A program made the translations under genes and the position numbers. The notes under the pieces were generated by a model. The model saw nothing but the letters and a program-made list of their open reading frames with translations, ran no database searches and had not been told where the DNA came from. Positions 18,870 through 28,369 of a DNA stretch of 64,000 nucleotides are shown in pieces (position 1 is the first letter of the stretch; each line of letters begins with the position of its first letter). This DNA comes from Flavobacteriales bacterium. Lineage in GTDB: Bacteria; Bacteroidota; Bacteroidia; Flavobacteriales_D; Sanyastnellaceae. The stretch is from contig JAIXWX010000025.1 in the NCBI GenBank assembly GCA_027491075.1, positions 345,913-409,912 on the forward strand, written 5' to 3'.

Positions 18870-20330
18870 ATGCGCTATCTTTTGTCTCTTTCATTTGTGG
18901 TGTGCATTCTTCAACAATTGCGTTCACAGAATGAGTTCTCTTCATTCAATCTTACGGGTCACGGTCAGGTAACTACTTGGAGTACCGATTACCAAAGTGT
19001 GGGTATCAACCCTGCCAACTTGGACATACCTTCACGGCATGAGGGAAAGCGATATGCCGTCGGCTTTGGAGAGTTTGGTGTATCTGTATTTAGCGGTGCA
19101 CTTTCAAAGGATGAGGTGCGCAAGAATATCAGGCGCGATGATTTTCAAGATTTGACTTTGGAGCAGAAACTTTTTTATGCGAACGAGTTTAGCACCAATG
19201 CAAACAGCGCTGATTTGGATGTTTTAGGAGTAGGTTACAGCATGCGCACCAACAAGCTCGGTTCATTTGGTTTTGCGATGAGAGATCGAGCGGATTTCTA
19301 CAGTCAATTTAGTCCGAAGCTTTCTGAACTCTTATGGATGGGGTATAATTCTTCTTACTTCACCGATTGGATTTTAAGCACGGGCGATACTATTCCTTTC
19401 AATCCTTCTATTTCCCCAGACAGTCTCGCCTTGGTTATTAAGGGAATCAATGACTTGAATGCTTCTTCATTGAGTGAAATACTCACCGGAAGTACGCTCC
19501 GATTTAGTTGGGTTCGAGAGTTTAATTTATCCTACGGGAAAATGCTTTATTCCAATGAAAATCTTAGAGTTTTCGGAGGGGTTGGTGCCAAGTATCTGGT
19601 CGGTCAAGGTTATATGCAGATTTCAACCGAAGGAGGCAATGTGAGTTCCTTCAGTGCGCTCTCTCCTTTGTTTTCGATAGATTATTCACAAATTTCCCAA
19701 GGAAACCCATCATCGCTTCCAGATGATGCTCCGTCATTAACTCCAGTTGGACGAGGCTGGGGATTCGATTTTGGAGCAACAGTTATCATTAAAGACAAAC
19801 TAATGATCAGTGCGGCACTCAATGATGTTGGTTCAATGACATGGGATGGAAATGTGTATTCTCTCCAAGATATTGACTTTGTTGAATCCATCTCGCAAGG
19901 AATTGGAAGTCTCGATTTATTGGATCAAGTGGAAACATTGAATGGAAATGATGGATTGGTCAATTGGCAAGGACAGGAGAAATTGACAGTAGCTTTACCC
20001 GCAATGTACAGAGCTGGGATTTCTTATCAATTTCATGAGAAAATACGCGCAGGAGTGGATATAATGAATTCTTTGAATAATCAGGTAGGCTCATTGGAGA
20101 AGGCCTTTATCTCGGTTGGAACGGAAATTCGTCCCGTTAGTTGGCTGATTCTTTCCGCGGGTTATGCCACGGGAGGAAATTATGAATCCAAAGTACCCGC
20201 TGGAATAACTTTTTGTATTCGTGATGGTGGATATGAGTTGGGCGTAGCTTCACGCGATATGATCACATTTTTTACTAGGAATCAACCAACTCTTTCTATG
20301 GCATTTGGTTTTTTGCGATTTAGATTCTAG
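18870..20330 (+). CDS. DUF5723 family outer-membrane protein
   Basis: A 486-residue protein with a signal peptide (about 1-19), then an NEFSSFNLTGHGQVTTWSTD segment and repeated amphipathic beta strands ending in an aromatic C-terminus (FGFLRFRF). This matches the DUF5723/PorV-like beta-barrel proteins of Bacteroidota. It contains GVGAKYLVGQGYMQIS and GWGFDFGATVIIKDKLMISAA, typical of barrel hairpins. Location is very probably the outer membrane; function is unknown. It has its own -7 element. The following small gene is 76 bp away, so co-transcription is uncertain. Confidence 0.78.
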   Translation: MRYLLSLSFVVCILQQLRSQNEFSSFNLTGHGQVTTWSTDYQSVGINPANLDIPSRHEGKRYAVGFGEFGVSVFSGALSKDEVRKNIRRDDFQDLTLEQKLFYANEFSTNANSADLDVLGVGYSMRTNKLGSFGFAMRDRADFYSQFSPKLSELLWMGYNSSYFTDWILSTGDTIPFNPSISPDSLALVIKGINDLNASSLSEILTGSTLRFSWVREFNLSYGKMLYSNENLRVFGGVGAKYLVGQGYMQISTEGGNVSSFSALSPLFSIDYSQISQGNPSSLPDDAPSLTPVGRGWGFDFGATVIIKDKLMISAALNDVGSMTWDGNVYSLQDIDFVESISQGIGSLDLLDQVETLNGNDGLVNWQGQEKLTVALPAMYRAGISYQFHEKIRAGVDIMNSLNNQVGSLEKAFISVGTEIRPVSWLILSAGYATGGNYESKVPAGITFCIRDGGYELGVASRDMITFFTRNQPTLSMAFGFLRFRF

Positions 20331-20406
20331 GCTTAACCTTTTTTGTATAACAAGAAGTCAATATTTTAGGACATTCGTCGATAACTAATCTTTTAAAATC
20401 ATCACT

Positions 20407-20622
20407 ATGTTTTCATCAAAAAATATTACCCTTCGCGTACTTACTTTTCTAGTCCTTGCAATTACAATACTTGCTTTGCTGGGGATTTGGGATATCATCG
20501 AGTGGTCGTACGTTCAGAAGTATTTTTGGAAAAGTATCCAGTCTTTGGTTGTAATTCTAATCAGTGCCGTTGCTATTTATCTCGTTCAGCAAATGTTTCA
20601 GAAAGACCCGAATCGAAGCTGA
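20407..20622 (+). CDS. Small inner-membrane protein, 71 aa
   Basis: Two predicted transmembrane helices (about 8-28 and 42-62) separated by a Trp/Tyr-rich linker (WDIIEWSYVQKYFWKS), with a short charged C-terminus QQMFQKDPNRS. I do not recognise a named family. It is 32 bp upstream of msrA on the same strand and may be co-transcribed with it. A clean ATG and membrane composition support it as a real gene. Confidence 0.6.
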   Translation: MFSSKNITLRVLTFLVLAITILALLGIWDIIEWSYVQKYFWKSIQSLVVILISAVAIYLVQQMFQKDPNRS

Positions 20623-20654
20623 GAACAAATAGTAGCAATTGGGGTTTTTTACCT

Positions 20655-21302
20655 ATGAAATTTATTTTAGTAAACTTTTTTCTTGCTGCGTTTTTAATGG
20701 CGTGTGCAGAAAATAAACCTAATACCTCCCAAACATTTGGGAATGAGAAAAATATGAGTACAGATAGTCTAGAAGTCATAACCCTTGGAGCGGGTTGTTT
20801 TTGGTGTGTTGAAGCCGTTTTTGAAAGCATAGATGGAGTTGCTAAAGCGGAGAGTGGTTATAGTGGTGGTACAGTGAAGAATCCTTCATACAAAGAAGTG
20901 TGTTCAGGTTCTACTGGACATGCAGAAGTGGTTCAGGTATACTTTGATCCTAAAAAAGTGGAATTGTCGAAGATTTTAGAAGTCTTTTTTGCGACTCATG
21001 ATCCAACTACTTTGAACCGTCAAGGAGCGGACATTGGAACGCAATACAGAAGTGCGATCTTCTATCACAACGATTCTCAAAAAGAACAAGCAGATTTAGC
21101 TAAAAAAGCCGCACAAGAGAGCGGAGAATGGAGCGGTGCCATTGTGACGGAGATTACGGCGTTTTCACAGTTTTATCCTGCGGAAGACTACCATCAAGGC
21201 TACTTTGAATTGAACGGCGAGCAGCCTTACTGCAGAGCCGTTATTTCTCCTAAAATGGATAAATTCAAAAAACGCTACGCCGAGTTATTGAAGAAAAAAT
21301 AA
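20655..21302 (+). CDS. msrA: Peptide-methionine (S)-S-oxide reductase MsrA, lipoprotein form
   Basis: A 215-residue MsrA that reduces methionine-S-sulfoxide in proteins. The catalytic motif GCFWC is at about 47-51, with C48 as nucleophile. It also has SGYSGG, GHAEVVQVYFDP and YHQGYFELNGEQPYC, all typical of MsrA. The start at 20655 is chosen because it gives a lipoprotein signal (FLAAFLMAC, Cys17), which an upstream frame extension would bury. This places the enzyme in the periplasm or outer membrane, guarding exported proteins from oxidation. It is followed by a terminator. Confidence 0.93.
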   Translation: MKFILVNFFLAAFLMACAENKPNTSQTFGNEKNMSTDSLEVITLGAGCFWCVEAVFESIDGVAKAESGYSGGTVKNPSYKEVCSGSTGHAEVVQVYFDPKKVELSKILEVFFATHDPTTLNRQGADIGTQYRSAIFYHNDSQKEQADLAKKAAQESGEWSGAIVTEITAFSQFYPAEDYHQGYFELNGEQPYCRAVISPKMDKFKKRYAELLKKK

Positions 21303-21326
21303 GTGATTAGATAAAATTCTCTAGAG

Positions 21327-21353
21327 ACACCCTCCATTTCGGGGGTGTTTTTG
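21327..21353 (+). terminator. Intrinsic terminator of msrA
   Basis: Stem ACACCC... / ...GGGTGT (extended by a G-T wobble) followed by TTTTTG, 25 nt after the msrA stop. Confidence 0.7.
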
Positions 21354-21376
21354 TTTTCAGGTACGTGAACTCTGGT

Positions 21377-21384
21377 TATATTTG
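21377..21384 (+). promoter_or_regulatory. -7 element (TATATTTG) six nt before a start codon
   Basis: Exact TAnnTTTG. The ATG at 21391 begins 6 nt later, so transcription should start at or next to the start codon. A TTG at 21351-21353 lies 23 nt upstream of the element. Confidence 0.5.
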
Positions 21385-21390
21385 AGAATT

Positions 21391-24300
21391 ATGAAACCGA
21401 AGTTTCCTCGGATTGTACTTTTGTTGTTCTTACTTATCCCTGAAGTGATCTGGGGACAAGGTGCAATTGCGTATATTGAAAATAAAGGGCAATGGCCAAG
21501 TGAAGTAGATTTTTCATGCAACCTTTTTGGAGGAAAAGCTTTCATAGAAAAGCAGGGAATTACGTATCATTTTTTTGATTTATCTTCTATCCAAACCGCC
21601 CATTCTGGAATTGTTCCAAGGGAAGATGATGTTTGCACCAAAGGTCATGTAGTAAAACAGCGCTTTCATAAAGCGAATGATCATTCGGTAGCATTTGGTT
21701 CGTCTTTACAGAAAACGTATTACAATTTTTTTCTCCATAAAAATGCAGAGATTGCAAGCACCCGTTGTCGAGTGTTTTCATCTGCCACTCAAAAGGATGT
21801 TTATCCTGGAATTGACTTAATCCATTACGCGGATGAGTTCAACGCAAAATACGATTGGATAGTGAGTCCAGGAGCGGATCCATTTAAGATTCAGTGGAGT
21901 TATGAGTTTGCAGATTCAGTAAGGTTGGAGAATGGGCGAATTTTACTTTTCACCTCATTGGGAATATTGTACGAACAGAAACCTTTGTGCTATCAGATAG
22001 TGGATGGGCAAAAGACCATTGTTAGATGTGACTATTCCCTACAAGATGGGATTTTCTCATTTGATTTTCCAAATGGATTTTACCAATCCATAGAATTGGT
22101 CATTGATCCTGTTTTGATATTTTCTACTTATAGCGGTAGTTTTACCGATAACTTTGGAATGACCGCTACGTATGACAGCGAAGGTAATTTATACAGCGGC
22201 AGCACTGCGTTTGGTCAGAATTATCCAATTAGTGTAGGTGCGTATCAAACCACTTGGGCGGGTGGAGATGGTGGTGGTTTGCCTGGTACCGATATCGCCA
22301 TTTCTAAGTATGCTGCGAATGGTTCAGAGATGTTGTGGAGCTCCTTTTTAGGAGGAGCTAATGATGAGGTACCTCATAGTCTTATTTGCAATGATCAGGA
22401 TGAAGTTCTGTTGCTCGGAACCACCAGTTCTCCAGCTTTCCCAGTAACTAACAGTGCATTTGATACCTCGTTCAATGATGGAAATCCCTTTGCTCCAGAT
22501 GGCACAGGTACGGATTATGTCAATGGCAGCGATATAGTTGTCGCTCGGTTTTCAATCAATGGTGATCAGTTATTGGCTTCTACCTTTATTGGTGGAAGTG
22601 GCAATGACGGGGTCAATACCGTACCAAGTTTGAAGTTCAATTATGCAGATGAGTTTAGAGGCGAAATAGATTTAGATGAAGCAGGAAATGTGCTTATTGC
22701 ATCAAGCACGAATTCGAATAATTTTCCAATCGTCAATGGTGCTATTTCTGTTGCACCAGCGGGGATGAATGCCTGTTATATCAAGTTGAACGAAGATCTC
22801 AGCGATATACTTTATAGCACTTATCTGGGAAGCAATGGTGACGATGTTGGCAATAGCGTTTGTATAGGTCCCAACAATACTGTTTATCTCTGCGGGGGAA
22901 CAACAGGAGCTAACTTTAATTCAACAGCATCTGGATATCAGCCAAATTATGCGGGTGGCACCGCGGATGGCTGGATTCTTAGATTGAGTGAAGCTAACGG
23001 AATTGAAAGCGCTTCTTATTTTGGTTCTGCAACGTATGATCAATTGTACTTTGTGGAAATGGATGATCAAAATCAAGTGCATGTTTTTGGTCAAACGATG
23101 GCGCCAAACTCAACAATGGTCATCAATGCGTTGTGGAGTGAACCAAACAGCGGAATGTTGGTGGCAAAGTTCAATGCCGATCTCAATGAGGTAATATGGT
23201 CAACTGTTTTTGGAACAGGGGAGGGTAAACCCAATTTGTCACCGGCTGCATTTACAGTGGATATATGCGGAAAAATTTATTTAAGCGGATGGGGGGGAAA
23301 CACAAATACTGCTTTCAATCCGAATACGGACACGACCACCGGAATGACCGTTACCTCTGATGCGCAACAGTCCACGACCGATGGTGGCGATTTTTATCTT
23401 TTGGTCATGGAAGAAGATGCCTCTGCAATTACATACGCCACTTTTTTCGGAGGAAATATCAGTCAGGAGCACGTCGATGGGGGTACAAGCAGATTTGATA
23501 GAAAGGGAATCATCTATCAAAGCGTCTGTGCCGGTTGCGGAAGCAATGATGACTTTCCAATTTTCCCGCCTGGAGCTGTAGTGAGTGCCACCAATAACTC
23601 CGGAAACTGTAATAATGCGGTGTTCAAATTTGATTTTCAAGAACCACTCACCATTGCGGATTTTTCTGTTCCTCCGGTTGTTTGTGTAAATCAACCTATA
23701 CAGGTGGATAATACTAGCACACTCGGGCAAACATTTGAATGGGACTTTGGAGGGCTTTTTTCTTCATCATTGTTTGAGCCTGTTTACACGTTCTCAAATC
23801 CTGGCAATTATATTATTGAGCTTGTTGTAAACAATCCTTTAACTTGTAATCAAACGGATACATTAAGAAGGAATATCGAAGTTGTTTTACCTGTAGTTAG
23901 TTTTCTTCCCGATGTTGTAGCCTGCAATGGAGCAACAGTTGAACTAGGTCCAGAGAGTACCACTGGAGCAATTTCTTTCCAATGGTCACCATCTTCTTTT
24001 CTATCCAATGGAAATGACCCTAATCCCATTTTTATTCCCGGAACGAGCACCGACTATGTTTTGCTAGTCTCTCGCCTAGGGTGTGTAGATACGTTGTTTC
24101 AATCCGTGGAAGTGGTAGATATAGAAGTCGAGGCTGGTGAAGATCTAGTGCTTTGTGAACCTGGAAATGTTCTGGTTTCTGCTACATCTTCATTGGAAAA
24201 TACGTTCTTCGTTTGGAGTTTAGAGCCCGATTTGAATCCCGTTATTTCGTCTGGATTGGAATTGAATCAGCTTAATTTTGATTTGTTTTCTCCAACAACA

Positions 24301-25128
24301 ATTTACGTCGGGGCAACTGCGCAGGGCTGCACTGCTGTTGATACTGTTGAACTTCAACTGGTGTCCTTTCAGACCATTATCGATGGCGACTTTACCGCTT
24401 GTATTGGTGATACCGTTCCTTTGTCTGTGGTGAATCCGAATAGCTCATTTGTTTACACATGGAGTCCTGAGTCACTTATAATTTCAGGGCAGGGAAGTAG
24501 TAGTGTGGAAGCAGTAGTCAATTCCACTACCGTTTTTACTGTAACTTCTGAAACGCCTCAAGGGTGTAGTGCGGAGGATGAAGTAGTAGTACAAGTTAGT
24601 CTTTTGGGACAAGAAGGGATAGAAGCAAGTGCGGACCCCGCAATTATCGTGGCAGGCCAGTCTAGTCAATTGCTAGCCCTGCCAGAAGGATATAGCTATT
24701 TCTGGAGCCCATCGCTCTATTTGAATGCAACCAATATTGAGAATCCAGTGGCTACACCGGCTCAAACCACCGAGTATTTCGTTACTGTATTTGATGGTGA
24801 ATGTATCCTACGGGATAGTGTTGTAGTCCAGATCGTTGATTTCGTATGCGGCCCTCCAAGCATTTATGTGCCCAATGCGTTCACACCGAATTTGGATAAT
24901 CGCAACGAGAAGTTGTTCGTTCGTGCCCTGAACATAGAGGAATTGAAATTTGAAATATTCAATAGATGGGGAGAAAAAGTATTTGAAACCAATTCGCTTT
25001 TTGAAGGATGGGATGGCTACTACAAAGAAAAGCCTGTGGATCCTGCCGTTTTTGTTTATTATCTAGAAGCGGTATGTCCTGGAGGACAAACCTATTTTGA
25101 GAAAGGAAACATCACCGTGATCCGATGA
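21391..25128 (+). CDS. SBBP-repeat/PKD surface protein with type B T9SS sorting domain
   Basis: A 1245-residue secreted protein. ATG 21391 is chosen over a TTG 9 nt upstream that overlaps the promoter element. After the signal peptide (about 1-23) comes the DUF7948 domain (about 25-240; YIENKGQWPSEVDF). Then follow SBBP/beta-propeller-like repeats (about 240-740; STYLGSNGDDVGNS, LSGWGGN), a PKD domain (about 760-845; FEWDFGG), Ig-like repeats, and the CTD (about 1160-1245; IYVPNAFTPNLDNRNEKLF, FEIFNRWGEKVFET). It should be a T9SS client displayed at the surface. Its stop overlaps the PorP/SprF start by 4 bp (ATGA), so the pair is translationally coupled. Confidence 0.9.
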   Translation: MKPKFPRIVLLLFLLIPEVIWGQGAIAYIENKGQWPSEVDFSCNLFGGKAFIEKQGITYHFFDLSSIQTAHSGIVPREDDVCTKGHVVKQRFHKANDHSVAFGSSLQKTYYNFFLHKNAEIASTRCRVFSSATQKDVYPGIDLIHYADEFNAKYDWIVSPGADPFKIQWSYEFADSVRLENGRILLFTSLGILYEQKPLCYQIVDGQKTIVRCDYSLQDGIFSFDFPNGFYQSIELVIDPVLIFSTYSGSFTDNFGMTATYDSEGNLYSGSTAFGQNYPISVGAYQTTWAGGDGGGLPGTDIAISKYAANGSEMLWSSFLGGANDEVPHSLICNDQDEVLLLGTTSSPAFPVTNSAFDTSFNDGNPFAPDGTGTDYVNGSDIVVARFSINGDQLLASTFIGGSGNDGVNTVPSLKFNYADEFRGEIDLDEAGNVLIASSTNSNNFPIVNGAISVAPAGMNACYIKLNEDLSDILYSTYLGSNGDDVGNSVCIGPNNTVYLCGGTTGANFNSTASGYQPNYAGGTADGWILRLSEANGIESASYFGSATYDQLYFVEMDDQNQVHVFGQTMAPNSTMVINALWSEPNSGMLVAKFNADLNEVIWSTVFGTGEGKPNLSPAAFTVDICGKIYLSGWGGNTNTAFNPNTDTTTGMTVTSDAQQSTTDGGDFYLLVMEEDASAITYATFFGGNISQEHVDGGTSRFDRKGIIYQSVCAGCGSNDDFPIFPPGAVVSATNNSGNCNNAVFKFDFQEPLTIADFSVPPVVCVNQPIQVDNTSTLGQTFEWDFGGLFSSSLFEPVYTFSNPGNYIIELVVNNPLTCNQTDTLRRNIEVVLPVVSFLPDVVACNGATVELGPESTTGAISFQWSPSSFLSNGNDPNPIFIPGTSTDYVLLVSRLGCVDTLFQSVEVVDIEVEAGEDLVLCEPGNVLVSATSSLENTFFVWSLEPDLNPVISSGLELNQLNFDLFSPTTIYVGATAQGCTAVDTVELQLVSFQTIIDGDFTACIGDTVPLSVVNPNSSFVYTWSPESLIISGQGSSSVEAVVNSTTVFTVTSETPQGCSAEDEVVVQVSLLGQEGIEASADPAIIVAGQSSQLLALPEGYSYFWSPSLYLNATNIENPVATPAQTTEYFVTVFDGECILRDSVVVQIVDFVCGPPSIYVPNAFTPNLDNRNEKLFVRALNIEELKFEIFNRWGEKVFETNSLFEGWDGYYKEKPVDPAVFVYYLEAVCPGGQTYFEKGNITVIR

Positions 25129-26129
25129 AGAAACTGCTTGTTGCTATATCCCTTTTAGCGGTGAATCTACTCGGATTTACACAAGACATCCATTTCAGTC
25201 AGTTTTGGCAGAGTCCATTTAACATGAACCCCGCCTTAGCAGGTGATTTCGATGGTGCTTATCGGTTTATTGGAAATCAAAGAACGCAATGGCGAAGTGT
25301 AACTCAGCCTTATGTAACGTTTGGCTTATCGGCGGATGTTGCACAATGGTCAAAGTATCAACTGGGGGGTGTGTTGTCCATTTACACAGACAAGTCAGGT
25401 GACTCGGGTCTTTCATTAACCATGATTAATGCTGGGGCATCTAAGAAACTGATGGATCAGAAAGAACAAGGACTAGAAGTTGTTGGAGGTTTAATGCTTG
25501 GCTTAACCAACATGACTATTGACTATTCAGCTCTTCAATTCGATCAGCAATGGAACGGATATTTTTTTGATCCACGAACGTCCACTGGAGAAAGTTTTGA
25601 TCGCGACTCAAGACGTTACCTCAATGCACACGCAGGTCTTTTGGTATCGAAAACGATTTCACCGACCAAGAGATGGAGGGCGGGCTTGGCACTGATGAAC
25701 ATGAGTTCACCCAGACAGAGTTTTTTTGATGAGCGTTTTGTGCGATTGAATCCGAGAATTAATTTTCATGGGAGTTATTTTCAGCAAATAGATGAACAAT
25801 GGGGGGTAGAACCGTTGTTTCTCATCATGCGTCAAATGACGTTCACTGAATTCAACTTAGGAGGAAGAGCGCACTATGTGATTGATGACTCACCCTATTT
25901 GCCCATTTCCGTATACGGAGGATTGTTCGCTCGTGCTAAGGACGCGGGAAACATGTTACTGGGGGCAAGGGTTGGCGATTGGGATGTAGGGTTGAGCTAT
26001 GATTTTAACTTGAGTGATTTGAGAATAGCAAGCAACGCAAGAGGCGGTTTTGAAGTAGGTGTGATTTATGTTATCCCTGCAACTCCCAAGGTGGATTTCA
26101 TAAAAAAAGTTTGTCCGGATTATAATTAG
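25125..26129 (+). CDS. PorP/SprF family type IX secretion membrane protein
   Basis: A 334-residue outer-membrane beta-barrel protein with a signal peptide (about 1-19). It has the family opening DIHFSQFWQSPFNMNPALAG, the motif FIGNQRTQWRSVTQPY, and a C-terminal YDFNLSDLRIASNARGGFE segment. PorP/SprF proteins are needed for secretion or surface attachment of type B CTD proteins and are often encoded just downstream of their client. The ATGA overlap with the 1245-residue type B protein fits this exactly. Assignment to PorP/SprF is confident; that this one serves only its neighbour is inference. Confidence 0.93.
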   Translation: MKKLLVAISLLAVNLLGFTQDIHFSQFWQSPFNMNPALAGDFDGAYRFIGNQRTQWRSVTQPYVTFGLSADVAQWSKYQLGGVLSIYTDKSGDSGLSLTMINAGASKKLMDQKEQGLEVVGGLMLGLTNMTIDYSALQFDQQWNGYFFDPRTSTGESFDRDSRRYLNAHAGLLVSKTISPTKRWRAGLALMNMSSPRQSFFDERFVRLNPRINFHGSYFQQIDEQWGVEPLFLIMRQMTFTEFNLGGRAHYVIDDSPYLPISVYGGLFARAKDAGNMLLGARVGDWDVGLSYDFNLSDLRIASNARGGFEVGVIYVIPATPKVDFIKKVCPDYN

Positions 26130-26139
26130 TTGTGCGGTT

Positions 26140-26147
26140 TATATTTG
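26140..26147 (+). promoter_or_regulatory. -7 element (TATATTTG) close to the start of the 109-aa membrane protein
   Basis: Exact TAnnTTTG, ending 5 nt before the ATG at 26153. It supports this ATG over the upstream GTG at 26132, which would overlap the promoter. Confidence 0.45.
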
Positions 26148-26152
26148 CTGTG

Positions 26153-26482
26153 ATGAAATCAAAATTTGGAACCATTCAATTGGTTATTCTTGGTCTAGTT
26201 ATTTACAATATTTTTTATTGGGCGGGTAAGTTTTTAATAGCTTATTTTCCATCATTTGTAGCCTCCTTTTATCTGGAGATAAAGAGTCATTGGGGTCTAT
26301 TGATTTTTCTTGAGCTACTTGCTGTGGCTAGTATTTTTGTTGACTTTATTGCCAATTATGATCATTTCACCAAAAGAGAAAAAACAGGAAGAATAGTGGT
26401 TAGTGCGCTGCTAGTAGCTGCTTTTGTTGGGCGTTTTCTTTTGGGGGTGATCGATTTGTATATGGGCGGAAGTATTCGCTAG
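26153..26482 (+). CDS. Small membrane protein, 109 aa
   Basis: A hydrophobic protein with three to four predicted transmembrane helices and a charged loop (NYDHFTKREKTGR). I do not recognise a family with a known function. The ATG at 26153 is preferred over GTG at 26132 because a -7 element occupies 26140-26147. It overlaps the convergent meaB gene by 4 bp. Confidence 0.6.
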   Translation: MKSKFGTIQLVILGLVIYNIFYWAGKFLIAYFPSFVASFYLEIKSHWGLLIFLELLAVASIFVDFIANYDHFTKREKTGRIVVSALLVAAFVGRFLLGVIDLYMGGSIR

Positions 26483-27546
26483 ATAGAATACTCTTTTAAC
26501 AGCATGTCCGCAGCCTCGAATGGAGATATTTTATTGCTCTCAACCATGGCAGTGTATTTTTTTAATGCTTCAGCGACGTGTTGCTTGGAGAAGAATTGCT
26601 CTACCAGGAGATCTTTTAAAGTTTGGTTCATCCACTCGATGTTCTGTCGATTTCTTTGGGATATTTTGAATCCTCTGGCCGATTGCCAATTTTCAAAATC
26701 TTGAATGATTTTCCATGCTCTATCTATTCCCTCACCAGTGAGCGCGGAGCATAGATCGACTGGAGGAATCCAAGCGCTTTCCTTCGGAGGATAGAAATGT
26801 AGCGCTGACTGATATTCCGCCTTGGCTCTGGTTGCAGCGTTTTTATTTTCACCGTCCGCTTTGGTGATGAGCAAGGCATCGCACATTTCCATGATCCCAC
26901 GTTTAATGCCTTGAAGTTGATCGCCCGCTCCTGCAAGCATAAGTAACAGAAAGAAGTCCGTCATTTGATGAACCGCCACTTCTGACTGTCCGACACCAAC
27001 GGTTTCCACGATAATAAAGTCAAACCCAGAAGCTTCACAGAGGAATATAGTTTCATGTGTTTTACGAGCAACCCCTCCCAGAGAAGAAGCACTTGGGGAA
27101 GGCCTTATAAAGGCAGAATCCGACATGGAAAGTGTTTCCATTCTGGTTTTATCCCCAAGAATACTTCCCTTAGAGATGGGGCTCGAGGGATCAATAGCCA
27201 AAATAGCCGGCTTTTTGTTTTCCTCGATAGCCTTCATTCCTAAAGCCTCTATGAAAGTACTCTTACCGACCCCAGGCACCCCGGTAATTCCTATTCTGAT
27301 AGAATTTCCCGAAAAGGGGATACATTTTCGAAGTATCTCTGCAGCGAGACTTTGGTGTTCCGGTGCATTGCTTTCTACGAGGGTAATGGCTTGACCTAGA
27401 ATAGCCCTATTCGAACGGAGGATTCCCTCCACATAATAGTCGGATGGTTGCAGATGATTCTTTCTGCGCAGTTTATTGATGGCCGCCTTTTCTGCTTCGT
27501 TTTTTCCCTGCTCCATTTGGCTACGAATTAAACGAAAATTAATCAT
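26479..27546 (-). CDS. meaB: MeaB/ArgK family methylmalonyl-CoA mutase-associated GTPase
   Basis: A 355-residue G3E GTPase. Walker A is GITGVPGVGKST, then AIDPSSPISKGSILGDKTRM (the MeaB signature) and VETVGVGQSEVAV, with a C-terminal dimerisation helix region. MeaB protects and gates cofactor loading of adenosylcobalamin-dependent methylmalonyl-CoA mutase. The mutase genes are not in this window. The gene is divergent from the TauE/SafE permease with only 12 bp between start codons, so the two promoters must overlap each other's 5' ends. Length and motifs are normal for the family. Confidence 0.93.
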   Translation of the reverse strand: MINFRLIRSQMEQGKNEAEKAAINKLRRKNHLQPSDYYVEGILRSNRAILGQAITLVESNAPEHQSLAAEILRKCIPFSGNSIRIGITGVPGVGKSTFIEALGMKAIEENKKPAILAIDPSSPISKGSILGDKTRMETLSMSDSAFIRPSPSASSLGGVARKTHETIFLCEASGFDFIIVETVGVGQSEVAVHQMTDFFLLLMLAGAGDQLQGIKRGIMEMCDALLITKADGENKNAATRAKAEYQSALHFYPPKESAWIPPVDLCSALTGEGIDRAWKIIQDFENWQSARGFKISQRNRQNIEWMNQTLKDLLVEQFFSKQHVAEALKKYTAMVESNKISPFEAADMLLKEYSI

Positions 27547-27558
27547 TCATTTTCATAG

Positions 27559-28353
27559 ATGCCTTTACTTTGTTGCGTTATGGATATGATAGTCTTGATT
27601 TTATTGGCATTGGGAGGCGCTTTCTTGAGCTTTTTCTCTGGTTTTGGATTGGGAACGCTTTTGCTTCCTGGGTTCCTACTGTTCTTTGAGCCACCTCTTG
27701 CCATCGCGGCAACAGCCATAGTCCATATGGCAAATAATCTATTCAAGTTATTTCTAGTGGGTAAATATGCGGACTGGAGTATTATAAAAGCATTCGGATT
27801 CACTAGTGTTGTTGGCGCCCTTTTAGGGGCTGGAGTTTTATCCATTATTACCACGCCCGTGGTGGTTATGACTTACTACGTTGGCGACTCGCAGATGGTG
27901 GTGACTTTATTGAATTTCTTGGTTGGAGTTACAATCATGGTTTTTGCGGGTCTTGAGTTGTCACTAGAGAAACGGCCTTTTAGCTGGTCCAAGAAATCAC
28001 TTGTATTCGGAGGATTGATATCCGGATTTTTTGGCGGTATGACTGGGCATCAAGGCGCGCTTCGCAGCGCTTTTCTAATGAAAGCTGGACTATCAAAGGA
28101 AGCGTTTATGGGGTCGCGGGTAGTATTGGCGATTCTAGTGGATCTCACACGCATTGCTACTTATTTTGCGGCAATAAAAGCAGTGGGTGTCGGATTGGTA
28201 GATGCAAAGCTCATTGGTGCCTGTTTGGCTGCCTTTTTAGGAGCATTTATAGGCAATAAAGTGATGCAGAAGAAACAATGGGATTGGATCAATCGATTTA
28301 TTCGCGTTAGTTTAGTCCTTTTTGGAATGCTATTAATTTCTGGGGTAATTTGA
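27559..28353 (+). CDS. TauE/SafE family permease
   Basis: A 264-residue membrane protein with about eight transmembrane helices. The repeated signatures GGAFLSFFSGFGLGTLLLPG and FGGLISGFFGGMTGHQGALR are those of the TauE/SafE (PF01925) family, which exports sulfite, sulfoacetate or other organic anions. No substrate is indicated by the neighbours. The ATG at 27559 or an internal ATG at 27580 may be used; the second begins closer to the first helix. It is divergent from meaB and 16 bp upstream of the lipoprotein gene. Confidence 0.85.
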   Translation: MPLLCCVMDMIVLILLALGGAFLSFFSGFGLGTLLLPGFLLFFEPPLAIAATAIVHMANNLFKLFLVGKYADWSIIKAFGFTSVVGALLGAGVLSIITTPVVVMTYYVGDSQMVVTLLNFLVGVTIMVFAGLELSLEKRPFSWSKKSLVFGGLISGFFGGMTGHQGALRSAFLMKAGLSKEAFMGSRVVLAILVDLTRIATYFAAIKAVGVGLVDAKLIGACLAAFLGAFIGNKVMQKKQWDWINRFIRVSLVLFGMLLISGVI

Positions 28354-28369
28354 TTATTTTCGCTTTCTG

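Noticed and set aside
26479..28353. meaB and the TauE/SafE permease as a functional pair
   Set aside because: They are divergent with only 12 bp between starts, and no shared pathway is known; the adjacency alone does not support a link.
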